Of a stretch of 64,000 bases of DNA, positions 44,059-54,107 are shown in pieces. The position numbers were made by a program, and so were the translations under genes. Within the stretch, counting starts at the first letter, position 1. Each line of letters starts with the position of its first letter. Below the pieces are notes generated by a model. It did not search any database. It was given only the letters and a program-made list of their open reading frames with translations, and was not told the origin of the DNA. Location of the stretch: assembly GCA_902787715.1 (NCBI GenBank), contig CADAHQ010000008.1, forward strand, positions 84,603-148,602. The letters are read 5' to 3'. This stretch comes from an uncultured Lachnospiraceae bacterium (GTDB lineage Bacteria; Bacillota; Clostridia; Lachnospirales; Lachnospiraceae).

Positions 44059-45204
44059 TCACTTCTCGCCTTCGAGATAGTAGTCCGTTACTTCCTTCAT
44101 CGCAAAATCCATTCCCAGGTAGGTCTCCGCGAAGGTTCTCATCTCGACAAGCTTTTTGTCGAGGTTCGCGGAAAATTCCCTGTAATACGAGATAATGCTG
44201 TCGATGTCGATGGGCTCTTCCCCGTCCTCGATCCGCAGGTAGTCCGTAAAGCCGAGGGCGTTGATATCAAGCTCGCACGCCGAGACGAAAGGGAAGCCTC
44301 TCGAGATATACTCGCGGCTCTTCAGGGAGGCCGAGATCTTGATCTCCTTCCTGTGGGGCGCGAGGAATTCGATGCCGATGTCACAGGTATCGTACATCGC
44401 GTCGAGGTCCTTATCGTACATAAAGCCGTGGAAGATCACCTTGTCGCCGAGCTCCGCCGCCTCTTCCTTCAGGCTCTGGATGACTTCGCCGCCGCCCACA
44501 ACGTGGAGGTAAACCTGCTCGTCATGCGGTTCCTTGTAGTATTCCTTCATACCGCGCACGAAGCGGTCCACACCGTGCACCCGCTGCAGCGAGGCAACGA
44601 TGAGCACGTGCACCGAGTTGTCCGGCGTCCGCGGCACTCTCACGGGGATCTTCGAGATATCCAGTCCGTTCAGGATCTTCAGGCAGGGAACTCCGTCCAA
44701 CTTGTCTGTGGACAGGAGTGTTGCCACGCGGTCGATGTACTGCGCGCACTTGTTTCTCTCGAACTCGTCTCTCTTCCGGACAAGGAAGTCACCGACCTTG
44801 TCCCGTCCCTTGTACTCGATGTAGGGATAGTCGGAGTACTCCAGCACCACCTTGGCCTTCGGATTGTTCTTCCGGATATCTCTCAGCAGCTTTCTGAAGT
44901 GGTAGTCATACCCGCGGAAGCGGATGTAGTAGTAATCCGCCTCGCCGACCTCCTTGTAACGGATGATCGCTTGGTTCGTGCAGAAGGGCAGGATATTCTT
45001 GCTCTTAGAGATTACCCGGTCTGCCAGGGAGGGCTGCTCCTTGTATTTCGGGATCTCCTTGATCACCTTTTTGACTTCAAAACCACATTTTTCGAATGTC
45101 TCAATCTGCGAAAGCACTTTCTTGACGTTGCCGCCGTTTACACCCTTGGTATTGCTTCCCCACTGAGATATGAAAACGAGTCGTTTCTTCTCTGTCGAAG
45201 GCAT
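44059..45204 (-). CDS. GT-B fold glycosyltransferase
   Basis: The 381-residue protein starts with [22 protein letters not shown], a typical first strand with a glycine-rich loop. Its C-terminal half contains [20 protein letters not shown] and [18 protein letters not shown], the donor-site pattern of GT1/GT4 proteins. The ATG at 45204 is used because GGGGAGATAGGA precedes it. Donor and acceptor unknown. Confidence 0.82.
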   Translation of the reverse strand: MPSTEKKRLVFISQWGSNTKGVNGGNVKKVLSQIETFEKCGFEVKKVIKEIPKYKEQPSLADRVISKSKNILPFCTNQAIIRYKEVGEADYYYIRFRGYDYHFRKLLRDIRKNNPKAKVVLEYSDYPYIEYKGRDKVGDFLVRKRDEFERNKCAQYIDRVATLLSTDKLDGVPCLKILNGLDISKIPVRVPRTPDNSVHVLIVASLQRVHGVDRFVRGMKEYYKEPHDEQVYLHVVGGGEVIQSLKEEAAELGDKVIFHGFMYDKDLDAMYDTCDIGIEFLAPHRKEIKISASLKSREYISRGFPFVSACELDINALGFTDYLRIEDGEEPIDIDSIISYYREFSANLDKKLVEMRTFAETYLGMDFAMKEVTDYYLEGEK

Positions 45205-45245
45205 TCCTATCTCCCCTTCCTGCATGATCATACTCTCGGAAAATC

Positions 45246-46568
45246 TTACAGTCTCCACCACAGCATTCCGGACTTCTTGAGTTCATCGACCTTGTAGAGG
45301 CCCTTGACGTCGATGAGCACCTTCTCACTGTCGGCGCCGTCACGGAACAGCTTTTTGATCTCGTCAAGGCTCATGGCCTTGAACTCGTTGTGCGCAACCG
45401 CGACGATGACGCAGTCCGCGCCGGAAACATCCTCAAGCTTCGTCAGCGTGACACCGTACTCGTGCATTGCGTCGCGCTCGCTCGCCCACGGATCCACCAC
45501 CGTAGGCTCGATGCCGTAGGTGTTCAGCTGCTTGATGATGTCATCAACCTTACTGTTTCTCGTGTCCGGGCAGTTCTCTTTGAACGTCAGTCCGAGGATC
45601 ACAACCTTGCTCTTCTTCGGTGCCTGGCCTGCCTCGATCATTTTCCTAATCGCGGCGTCCGCCACGTACGCGCCCATCGAGTCGTTCACGATACGGCCGT
45701 TCAGGATGATCTGGCTGTGATAGCCGAGTTTTTCGGCCTCATACGTAAAATAGTAGGGATCCACGCCGATGCAGTGGCCGCCGACCAGACCGGGACGGAA
45801 CCCGAGGGCGTTCCACTTGGTGTTCATTCCGTCGACAACCTCGTTGGTGTCGATGTCCATGCGGTCAAATACCATCGCGAGCTCGTTCATGAACGCGATG
45901 TTGATGTCGCGCTGGCTGTTCTCAACAACCTTGACGGCCTCCGCCGTGCGGAGGTTCGATACCGGATGCGTTCCGACCTCGATGACGAGATCGTACACGG
46001 ACTTGATGATCTGCAGGGATTCCTCATCGATACCGGAGACGATCTTGTGGATGTTCTCCAGACGATGCACCTTGTCGCCGGGGTTGATGCGCTCCGGGCT
46101 GTAACCGATCTTAAAGTCCACGCCGCACTTCAGGCCGCTCTGCTTCTCCAGGATCGGCAGACACACGTCCTCCGTGCATCCCGGATACACCGTCGACTCG
46201 TATACGACGATCGAACCGGGCGTGAGGTTCCGTCCGACAATCTCGGAAGCTCCGATCACCGGGGTCAGGTCCGGCGTGTGGTCGGTATTGACCGGCGTCG
46301 GCACAGCCACGATGTGGAACTTGGCCTTCTTCAGGTCGTTCTCATCCGAGGTAAACTGAATCCTGGTCTTCTTGATCTCCTCGTCACCGACCTCCTTCGT
46401 GGGATCGATGCCGGACTTGTACAGCTCGATCTTCTCCTTGTTGAGGTCAAAACCGATAACCGTAAGACCTTTCTTCGCAAATGCGTGTGCGATCGGCATG
46501 CCGACATACCCGAGGCCGACGAGCGAAAGCGCTTCTTCATTGGCAACCAACTTATCGTAGAGATTCAT
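45246..46568 (-). CDS. UDP-N-acetylhexosamine 6-dehydrogenase, WbpO/TviB-like
   Basis: This nucleotide-sugar dehydrogenase of about 440 residues belongs to the WbpO/TviB/WbpA branch: GLGYVGMPIAHAFAKKG (NAD), YESTVYPGCTEDVCLPIL, SQRDINIAFMNELA, and the catalytic Cys in GGHCIGVDPYYFTYEAEKLG. It is distinct from the two glucose-type copies. It would supply the UDP-N-acetylhexosaminuronate used by the WbpB-D-E-like trio. The ATG at 46568 follows CGGAGGAAAAGT and overlaps the upstream gene by 17 bases. Confidence 0.9.
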   Translation of the reverse strand: MNLYDKLVANEEALSLVGLGYVGMPIAHAFAKKGLTVIGFDLNKEKIELYKSGIDPTKEVGDEEIKKTRIQFTSDENDLKKAKFHIVAVPTPVNTDHTPDLTPVIGASEIVGRNLTPGSIVVYESTVYPGCTEDVCLPILEKQSGLKCGVDFKIGYSPERINPGDKVHRLENIHKIVSGIDEESLQIIKSVYDLVIEVGTHPVSNLRTAEAVKVVENSQRDINIAFMNELAMVFDRMDIDTNEVVDGMNTKWNALGFRPGLVGGHCIGVDPYYFTYEAEKLGYHSQIILNGRIVNDSMGAYVADAAIRKMIEAGQAPKKSKVVILGLTFKENCPDTRNSKVDDIIKQLNTYGIEPTVVDPWASERDAMHEYGVTLTKLEDVSGADCVIVAVAHNEFKAMSLDEIKKLFRDGADSEKVLIDVKGLYKVDELKKSGMLWWRL

Positions 46569-47919
46569 ACTTTTCCTCCGCATCTCTTTTATTGAAATAT
46601 ACCGATCCTAAAAGCACCATGGCATATACGACCACGAACATGGTGCTGGTGATCACGTCGTTCGATACGATCAGCGCCAGACAGATGCCCATCATGACGC
46701 GGACCTCCTTCTCCGCCCTCGCATAGAACTTATCCATAAGCCGCAGCATCAGACAGAAAATCACCGGATAGATGAGCACACCGAAGTAGCCGCACCGGGA
46801 GATAGCCTCAGCGAACATACCCGCATTTGGGTTTCCCTCCAGATCGTTGAAGTACACATGGGAGATCTGCAGAGGGATATACCTCGGATACGGCTGCGTG
46901 AAAAACTTGTCGATTAAAAAGGTGTCCTGGCGCCACCAGATCGGCGGATTTTTCGTAAAATAATCATAATACACGTAGCTGAAGTACGAGGGGACAACCA
47001 TGACTCTTCGCGTCAGCACCGTGTAAATCATGTTCTGCATGAAGCCGAAGGTCGTGGCGATCAGCGCGATGCCGTACAGCAGATACCCCGCATGCAGGAA
47101 CCCGTTGAAGAACAGAACAAGTTTGTACCCGAGAATTCCGACAAGAAGCGACAGCGGGATCAGGAACAGGTAGATCTTATCCTTCGCGAGGAAGAAAAAG
47201 CACATCTGTATGAGCACCGCCCCGCACGTTGCAACCGGCCGCTTCCGGATGCAGTAGAACACGATCATGCACGGGCACAGGAATGCGCCGAGCGCGGTCT
47301 TGAAGAACGTGATGACGTCGCTTGTATTTTCCTTGTAGTAAGCGCGAGCCTCGTACACGCCGCGCAGGAACTCCATCGAGAAGCTGAACCCGCCGACCTT
47401 GCGGATCGACAGCACCAGTCCGCACAGGACGATGCCGAGGAGGACAAACCGCACGCCCTTGCCGGTCTCATCCAGTGTGCGGCTTCCGATCCGTATGGAG
47501 CGGATCTTCCCAAACAGTCCGCACACCACGCAGATCAGTACCCAGTAGACGATCTCCGCAATCCAGAAGGTCAGGAAATTGTCGTGCGCGAACAGTCCGT
47601 AGGACAGCACAACCGGAATCTCGTACAGGAAGAACAGTACCCGCAGAGCATAGTAGGAAACCGTACCCTCCCGGTTGACCGTGCACGACAGGATGTACTT
47701 CAGAAGAAACACAACCATGATGCACAAAATCGTCTTTGGCAACGAAAAAGCCTTGGAGTATGACGATACAACAAGCTCTCCATTCATCAAATTCGGCGGC
47801 AGTACGACCAACACAGAGACGGCATATGCAATACAAAAGGTCAGCACGCACAGGCTCCCTTTGTAATCGAACCTCATGCGTGCCCTACCCTGTGTCCTGT
47901 AAACGTCCTGCTCAGGCAT
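46552..47919 (-). CDS. Wzy-like polysaccharide polymerase (multi-pass)
   Basis: The 455-residue protein has about 11-12 hydrophobic helices and a large hydrophilic loop near residues 295-370 (PPIWWRQDTFLIDKFF, then GNPNAGMFAEAISRCGYFG). That layout and its place beside glycosyltransferases fit O-antigen/capsule repeat-unit polymerases. Such proteins share little sequence, so the call rests on topology and context. AGAGGTG lies before the ATG at 47919. Confidence 0.75.
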   Translation of the reverse strand: MPEQDVYRTQGRARMRFDYKGSLCVLTFCIAYAVSVLVVLPPNLMNGELVVSSYSKAFSLPKTILCIMVVFLLKYILSCTVNREGTVSYYALRVLFFLYEIPVVLSYGLFAHDNFLTFWIAEIVYWVLICVVCGLFGKIRSIRIGSRTLDETGKGVRFVLLGIVLCGLVLSIRKVGGFSFSMEFLRGVYEARAYYKENTSDVITFFKTALGAFLCPCMIVFYCIRKRPVATCGAVLIQMCFFFLAKDKIYLFLIPLSLLVGILGYKLVLFFNGFLHAGYLLYGIALIATTFGFMQNMIYTVLTRRVMVVPSYFSYVYYDYFTKNPPIWWRQDTFLIDKFFTQPYPRYIPLQISHVYFNDLEGNPNAGMFAEAISRCGYFGVLIYPVIFCLMLRLMDKFYARAEKEVRVMMGICLALIVSNDVITSTMFVVVYAMVLLGSVYFNKRDAEEKYESLR

Positions 47920-47948
47920 ATGGCACCTCTTATCTCCTCGTCATGGTT

Positions 47949-49001
47949 CTATTTCGCAACCCTCTCGTAGAGATCGCGCAGAATCTCCTCCGGCTCGTAC
48001 GCGTACGATTTTTCAACGCAGTACTCTCTCATCTGCCGGTTACTCTCTGTATTCCGAATCAGCGGCTCAAGCACGTCGACGAGCGAAGTGTTGTCCCTGT
48101 CATATATGAAGCCGCTCTTCCCGTCATCGATGATCTCAGCATTGAAATGCCAGTCCGTCGCGACCACGGGAAGCCCCGATTTCATGCATTCGATCAGCGC
48201 GATTGGAAAACCCTCGCCGTTGTAGTAGGTCGGGAAAACCATCAGGTAATGCTTTGATAGTTCATCGATCGCGTTGGCATCCGTCAACAGTGGCTGGTTG
48301 ATCACCGCGCCATCCGCGTTAGCCGTCTTTGTCTCAAACTCTTCTTTATACTCCGCGGTGGGCGGTCCGTACACATCGAGGACGCACGCCTGCCGTCCGA
48401 GCCGGCGGTTCACCTCGACAACCGCGTCGATGGCGTCGGAGATACCCTTCTCCTTGCAGACGCGGGAGTACGTGCACAGGCGCAGCGGTTCGGAAAATTC
48501 CGTCATGATCTCTTCCTTCCGGACCGTCTTGCGTCTCGAGAACACCGGCGCGTAGTGAATGTTATCGTGATTCTTCTCGGTGAGCATCGACTCGAGCTTT
48601 CTCGTCTCGACGTACACCGCCTCGGCGTCCTTCAGATGCTTCTGAACGTACTTCAAACGCTCGTACTCGGTCAGCAGCGACCCTCCGACGACGGAGAACA
48701 GAAGCCGGAACCCGTATTTCTTCTTCATCCGCACGATACGCGGATAGAGGAATTTGATACTCAGACCGTTCGTGCACAACAGAAGCACAACGTTCTCGCT
48801 CTGCTTGCAGAGCCGGACAAGCTCGCGCATCAGACGGATCGGATGTTTCTGCCAGCCGCGCGTGTCAAGCAGCCGGATCTGTTCCTCGTCGAATTTGCCC
48901 AGCAGAAAATTGTAATAGTCCCGAACCTTTGCCGTCTGACCGCTGTACACCGGCTCACCCTTGGCGTAGTCACCGATCACGACAGCCCTGTACTTCTTCA
49001 T
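47949..49001 (-). CDS. GT4-family glycosyltransferase
   Basis: This GT-B transferase of about 350 residues begins at the first strand (KKYRAVVIGDYAKGEPVYSGQ). Its donor-binding half has LRLCTYSRVCKEKGISDAIDA and FPTYYNGEGFPIALIECMKSG, the E-x7-E GT4 signature. The ATG at 49001 overlaps the upstream stop (ATGA). Sugar specificity unknown. Confidence 0.88.
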   Translation of the reverse strand: MKKYRAVVIGDYAKGEPVYSGQTAKVRDYYNFLLGKFDEEQIRLLDTRGWQKHPIRLMRELVRLCKQSENVVLLLCTNGLSIKFLYPRIVRMKKKYGFRLLFSVVGGSLLTEYERLKYVQKHLKDAEAVYVETRKLESMLTEKNHDNIHYAPVFSRRKTVRKEEIMTEFSEPLRLCTYSRVCKEKGISDAIDAVVEVNRRLGRQACVLDVYGPPTAEYKEEFETKTANADGAVINQPLLTDANAIDELSKHYLMVFPTYYNGEGFPIALIECMKSGLPVVATDWHFNAEIIDDGKSGFIYDRDNTSLVDVLEPLIRNTESNRQMREYCVEKSYAYEPEEILRDLYERVAK

Positions 49002-50059
49002 GTGCCGCTCTTCCTCTGTTTCTTCTGCTTTCTGTTGTAGTAAACGCGGGTCGACCACAGGGAGATCCCCGTCAGCCCGAGCTTTGAAAGCAGCAAATAT
49101 ATGCGAAATCTCTTTTCACGGATATGATTAGGCTTGCACCTAAGCTGCGGCTTGTACTCGCGGCTCTTCTCGATCTTTCGCACAGCCTTCTTCTCGTTCG
49201 CGTCCTTCTCGCCGAGCCCGCTGTTTCTCACCGCCTCGCAGAACGTGAACTGCTTCGCGAAGACGTCGAGCTCCTTCAGCGTGTCCTCATCGTTGGGGAC
49301 ATGCTCGCGGTAGCGGTTCGCGAGATACGAAAAGTAACTCTCATACCGCGCCACGATGTTCGTGAGCTTTCTCTTGGAGTTGGAGTACGACTTCGGGTTG
49401 AACACCCAGTAATACACCGTCTCCGGCAGGAAACCAACCTTCTTCGCAGCAAGCAGAAAATCATACACGAACAGCTGATCATCCTCGTAATCGATGAAAT
49501 GCCGGAACTTCATGTCCTTGCCCCGGATCAGCTCCGTCGAATACACGCCTGCCCAGACATGTCCGATGTAGGACATATACTCCGAATTGTCCCGGAAGAG
49601 CAGCGCGGGGAGCAGGCTTTTCTCGATTGCCTCCCTCTCGGCGATGCATTTCCAGTAAACCTTGTCGCACGGCGATGTCTCGCCGTCGGCATCGTAATCG
49701 CAGCTCCAGAACACCGCGTCCGTGCCGTTGTCTTCCGCATACACGATGGCATTGCTCATCCGCTCCGCGTCAATGTAATCGTCCTGGTCCACGAAGACCA
49801 CGTACTTCCCGGTGCAGACGCTCAACCCGTAGTTTCTGGCGGAACTGATGCCGCCGTTCTCCTTGCGGAACACCTTCACATCGGCGTACTCGCGGCGGAT
49901 CTCCTCGCAGTACTGCCCGCTGCCGTCCTTCGATCCGTCATCGACGATGATGATCTCCTTCGGCACGGATACCGCGTTCACGGACCTGACGATATTCGCG
50001 ATAAACTCTTTTCCGTTGTATAGAGGAATAATAATGCTTAGCAGCGCCGAACCACTCAT
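48998..50059 (-). CDS. GT2-family glycosyltransferase
   Basis: This GT-A transferase of about 353 residues begins LLSIIIPLYNGKEFIANIV and carries IVDDGSKDGS and the metal motif FVDQDDYID. A basic C-terminal region of about 120 residues follows. The ATG at 50059 follows GGAGGACGTATAGGG. Confidence 0.9.
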   Translation of the reverse strand: MSGSALLSIIIPLYNGKEFIANIVRSVNAVSVPKEIIIVDDGSKDGSGQYCEEIRREYADVKVFRKENGGISSARNYGLSVCTGKYVVFVDQDDYIDAERMSNAIVYAEDNGTDAVFWSCDYDADGETSPCDKVYWKCIAEREAIEKSLLPALLFRDNSEYMSYIGHVWAGVYSTELIRGKDMKFRHFIDYEDDQLFVYDFLLAAKKVGFLPETVYYWVFNPKSYSNSKRKLTNIVARYESYFSYLANRYREHVPNDEDTLKELDVFAKQFTFCEAVRNSGLGEKDANEKKAVRKIEKSREYKPQLRCKPNHIREKRFRIYLLLSKLGLTGISLWSTRVYYNRKQKKQRKSGT

Positions 50060-50110
50060 CCCTATACGTCCTCCTCGACTCACAGTCTTACTTCCCGTCC
50101 CCCGGCGGTG

Positions 50111-51115
50111 TCATATCTTCGGTGCAGTGTAATCCGAATGGCGGTATTCCTTCGTGAACAGCTTCGCGATCCCTCGCAGGGAGCCAATGCCGTAGGCACA
50201 GTGGAAAATGGGGAACAGCGCAATCAGCGTGAAGATCTCCTTCGGCTCGCGCGACAGCTTCACGGAAAATACAACGTCAAGCGTCAGGTACAGGCACAGC
50301 TCCGCGAGCAACAGCCACCAGAAGAAGTGCCAGAAGATCCCCAGGAACGTAAGGCCGATCAGCGACGACACGAACGCCAGCGGGACAAAATGACGGATAC
50401 CCATCGAGCCCGGGCACAGCTTCATCGTGATCACGTTCCACATGCCATTCTTCATTGCCATGGAGGAAATCCCGCGAACGGAATCCCTGCAATAATACGA
50501 GAACCGGATATCGGACGCCAGATAGATCTGTCCGCCGTTCTTCCGGATCCGGTAATTCATCTCATTGTCCTGGTTGCGCACCAATCTCTCATCGTATCCG
50601 CCGTAGTTGCGGAACACCTCCCTGCGGAAGGCTCCGAACGGAACGGTATCCACATACCCGCTGCTTCCCTCGGTGCGGAACTCGGAGTTGCCGACGCCGA
50701 ACCGCGAGGACAGCATTTTCGCGATACAGTTCCCCATGAACCCGCGCGCCTTCGTCTCCGCCAGACCGCCGACATTGTCAACGCCTGTAGAGTCGAGGTA
50801 ACTCACGCACTTGGAGATGTAATCCGCCTCGTAGTCCGCGTGCGCGTCCAGACGGATGATGTAACGCCCCGTCGATGCCGCGATGCCGATGTTCATCGCA
50901 TACGGCACGATCTTGTTCGGGTTGCTCAGCACCCGGATCAGATCGGGGTACTGCTCACGGAAGCTCTTAATCCTTGCCACAGTGTCATCCGTGGACATTC
51001 CGTCGACGAAGATCCATTCCATATCCTCCTTCGGATAGTCCTGCTGAAGCAGCGACTGGATGCATGCGTCGATGTATCTCGCCTCGTTGTACACGGGCAT
51101 AACTACAGAAATCAT
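50111..51115 (-). CDS. GT2-family glycosyltransferase with membrane anchor, ExoA-like
   Basis: This 334-residue transferase has a GT-A domain (MISVVMPVYNEARYIDACI, VDGMSTDDT, RLDAHADYEADYI) followed by two or three C-terminal hydrophobic helices (about 250-310). The arrangement resembles ExoA-type succinoglycan glucosyltransferases. It lies 15 bases below the phosphoglycosyl transferase stop and may add the second sugar, which is inference from position. Confidence 0.88.
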   Translation of the reverse strand: MISVVMPVYNEARYIDACIQSLLQQDYPKEDMEWIFVDGMSTDDTVARIKSFREQYPDLIRVLSNPNKIVPYAMNIGIAASTGRYIIRLDAHADYEADYISKCVSYLDSTGVDNVGGLAETKARGFMGNCIAKMLSSRFGVGNSEFRTEGSSGYVDTVPFGAFRREVFRNYGGYDERLVRNQDNEMNYRIRKNGGQIYLASDIRFSYYCRDSVRGISSMAMKNGMWNVITMKLCPGSMGIRHFVPLAFVSSLIGLTFLGIFWHFFWWLLLAELCLYLTLDVVFSVKLSREPKEIFTLIALFPIFHCAYGIGSLRGIAKLFTKEYRHSDYTAPKI

Positions 51116-51130
51116 GGTTCACTCCACCTG

Positions 51131-51832
51131 TTACTTGTATTCTTTCCCCAATACAGCGGCTACGGTGCGGAACATTGTGAGAATATCGCGGAAAATGTTA
51201 AATTCCTTAACGGATTTCAGGTTCCACTTCATCTTCTCGGGAAGCACCTTCGTAACGTACACCTCATCCGTGCCCTCGACACCGCTCAGCAACTTGTCCT
51301 CATCCTTGTAGCGGATGCTCGCCTCGCTTGTAATTCCCGCGGGAACAAGCAGCGTTGCGTAGTACTCCGGCTCATAGCGGTCAACGTATTTGACGGCTTC
51401 CGGTCTTGTGCCAACGAAGCTCATGTCGCCCGTGATTACGTCGATCAACTGAGGCAACTCGTCGAGGCGCAGGCCGCGCAGCTTGCTGCCCACCTTCGTG
51501 ATCCGCACGTCATTGTCCACGGTGACGGCCGTGCCGAGGCTCTCCGCCTTGTCGACCATCGTCCGGAACTTGTGGATCCGGAACACCTTTCCGTACTTTG
51601 TCACGCGCTTCTGCCGAAAGAATACCGGGCCTTTGCTGTCGGTCTTGATCAGGATCGCGATGATTCCCATCGGGATTGCCAGGAACACGAGCATGATGAC
51701 AGCGATGATCAGGTCACCGACCCGTTTCAAAAACAGCTGTCCGCGCTTTCTGCGCAGCACCTCGTAATACGGCTTGATCTCCTCCCGACGCATGGATTCC
51801 GGAAGCTTCTCCCATCGTCTTAACAAATCCAA
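51131..51832 (-). CDS. Polyprenyl phosphate sugar-1-phosphate transferase (initiating)
   Basis: This 233-residue bacterial sugar transferase (PglC/WcaJ C-terminal type) attaches the first sugar phosphate to undecaprenyl phosphate. It shows one re-entrant hydrophobic segment (about 37-60), the KGPVFFRQKRV motif, the catalytic-type FRIHKFRTM, and LRLDELPQLIDVITGDMSFVGTRPE. The small size means it lacks the extra membrane domain of WbaP-type proteins. With the WbpM-like dehydratase and DegT aminotransferase upstream, the first sugar may be a 4-amino-4,6-dideoxy-HexNAc. Confidence 0.92.
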   Translation of the reverse strand: MDLLRRWEKLPESMRREEIKPYYEVLRRKRGQLFLKRVGDLIIAVIMLVFLAIPMGIIAILIKTDSKGPVFFRQKRVTKYGKVFRIHKFRTMVDKAESLGTAVTVDNDVRITKVGSKLRGLRLDELPQLIDVITGDMSFVGTRPEAVKYVDRYEPEYYATLLVPAGITSEASIRYKDEDKLLSGVEGTDEVYVTKVLPEKMKWNLKSVKEFNIFRDILTMFRTVAAVLGKEYK

Positions 51833-51874
51833 TCCCTACTTTCCGTGTTCAGTCTCCGTCTTCGGAACCGCCCG

Positions 51875-54095
51875 TCACTTCCGGTAACCGAAAGCAACGA
51901 GTACAGGCTTGGTCAGCACAACCTCTTTCTCCTCGAGCGTGTCGACGGTGTAATAGAACCGATACATCATTCCCTCCGTCAGCTCGACCAGCTCCTCGAC
52001 GTATTCGTCGCGCTTGTTGGAATTCGCGCGAACCTTGATATAGTACAGTCCGTCCGACTTGTCGTGGATGTACACGCCGCTGTAAGTCCCCGCCGCATTG
52101 GCGATCGACAGCGGATTGTAGTACTCCGTCGTCTCCGGGTTCCAGACCAGCAATACCGCTTTGTTAAATGTGTTCTCCGGGATGTCCGTGGTCAGATCGT
52201 AGGTGACCCGGCCTGCCTCATCCTCATTTTCCGACACCGTCTCGGACATTCGTACCTCGCCGGCGATCCCCGTTGAACCGATGATGAAAGGACACGCGCC
52301 CTGGAAGACAACCGGTTCAGGATGATCTTGTTCTTTCGGAAAATGCTCGGCTCCAGCGAGTAGTAGTACTCCTTGCCCTTGTACAGGTACACAAGGTAGT
52401 CGACGTACTCATCCTGTACGCTCGAGTTGGCCTTGATGCGCACAGTGTACCAGCCGGAGGCGTCCCCGTGCCGGTATCAGCCCGAGGTCTGGCCCACCGC
52501 TGCCGTCTGTCCGACCGTGCGGATGTACTCGCCCGTCACGGCGTTGAGCAGCATGACATCGATGCGGCTGAGCTCGTTATCCTCGCCGGTGAGGAACACG
52601 ATCTGTGATCCGTCCGCCGTGCAGGAGACGTTGGCCGTCTTCGCTGTCCGCCCGGTATTGTTGATAAACTGCTGCGCGTTGAGCACCGAGATCGAGGCGC
52701 GGTATTTGCCGTCCTCGTAATCCACGTAGTACAGCGTCACATCGTCCATGACCGATCCGTGCGGCGCACCCGCATAGTAGTAACCCGCGGAGTTTCGCTT
52801 CAGGTCTAGGACGGTGTCGCCCGAGACCAGGTACGCGTAACGCGCCCACGGGATTTTCCGCTCAAGTAAGAGTTCGTCGTAACCCTCTCTCGGGATGATC
52901 TCCAGCGCGGAACCGCTCTCGACCATGAACTTCTCAAAATCCTGCGCCGTCACAAGCTCGTCGTCCAGCAGCAGTTCCCCGTTCTCATTCATGTACGGGT
53001 TGAACGCTACCGCAGCCATCCCGGCCTGGTTGAAATACGTGTTGTTGATCGTGTATTCCGTGGCCTCAAAGACGACGATGTCCGGCTTGATCGTATTCAG
53101 ATAGTAATCCAGATTCAGGACGTTCCCGTAGTCGTGCACGCCGATGTAGCGGCTCACCCGGCCGACGAAGAACTCCGGTTTCCGGTTGTAATAGCTTCCG
53201 TGGAAAATCAGCGCCACAGGGCAATCCGCGGCAGTCTCGCTTCGGTTCTCACAAACCTGGAAGAACCGGTGCTGCGTGTCGAGCTTCATCCCCGAGTACT
53301 GATCCGTAACGTTATCCCTTTCGGTGTTCAGCGTGAACACCGGAACCGTCTCGTTGACCGGGAACCGTGAGGACGGCATGTACTGCGCGATCGTCTCCGT
53401 GATGGTAAAGTCTTCGAGCGTATACTCGGTGACCGCTGGAAAATCCTTGCCGACCGCGGCCCAGAGACTGTTCGTCCCGTAGAACGCGCCGAGGTCATTC
53501 CAGTGGCCGGCGTCGTACTGCTTGTTGAACACCTTCTCCGTCTTCGCTTTCTCCGTGAGGCACCCCATGTTGTTGACGCACGTGATTCCCCTCTTACAAA
53601 GTTCGCCAATCAGCCAGTCGACCCAGTTGTCGTCATAGTTCACGCCCTCGGGGAGGTAGTCGCGGTAGACGGAGGATTTTTCGGGCTCGAACATAAAGTA
53701 GAACGTTGCGCCGCGCTCGTCGCAGTATTCCTTCATCTTGTAGACGTAGTCCACGAAAACGGTGTGGTAAGTGCTGTACGCGATGTTGTCATGCATCGAC
53801 AGGAAAACCTGTCCGTCCTGCCCCTTCGTGTACAGCAGATGCTCGACGGAACCGACCAGGGAATAGTACAGCTTCTGGTAAAGCGTCACCATCCGGTCGC
53901 GATCGCCGATTCGGTCCTGAAGGTATTTCTCCGTCTTGGTCATGAACGCGGGATCGCCGAACTCCGGCGCTTCCACCAACAGCCGGTTATCAAGCGGTGA
54001 TTTCTGGTCCTCTCTCGTGTAGGTCTTGAAAAGAGGAACGAGGATCATCGTCAAAACAGCTAAGAGATATAAGTATTCCGTGTTTTTTTCATCAT
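51875..54095 (-). pseudogene. Broken DHHW/AlgJ-like O-acetylation gene with duplicated C-terminal domain
   Basis: The reading pieces join into one protein of about 740 residues if three lesions are repaired. (1) A seven-A run after ATGATG at 54095-54090 needs eight A to enter the frame of the rest. (2) An in-frame TGA lies at 52479-52477. (3) One base is missing near 52330. The body has a membrane helix, YDAGHWNDLGAFYG (Asp-His pair) and LIFHGSYYN (nucleophile block). Two related domains of about 95 residues end it (around 52580-52330 and 52220-51875), each with a (V/I)(R/K)AN-x5-DEYV core. The stop falls inside the first of them. Confidence 0.85.
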
Positions 54096-54107
54096 CCGTC
54101 CCCTCCC

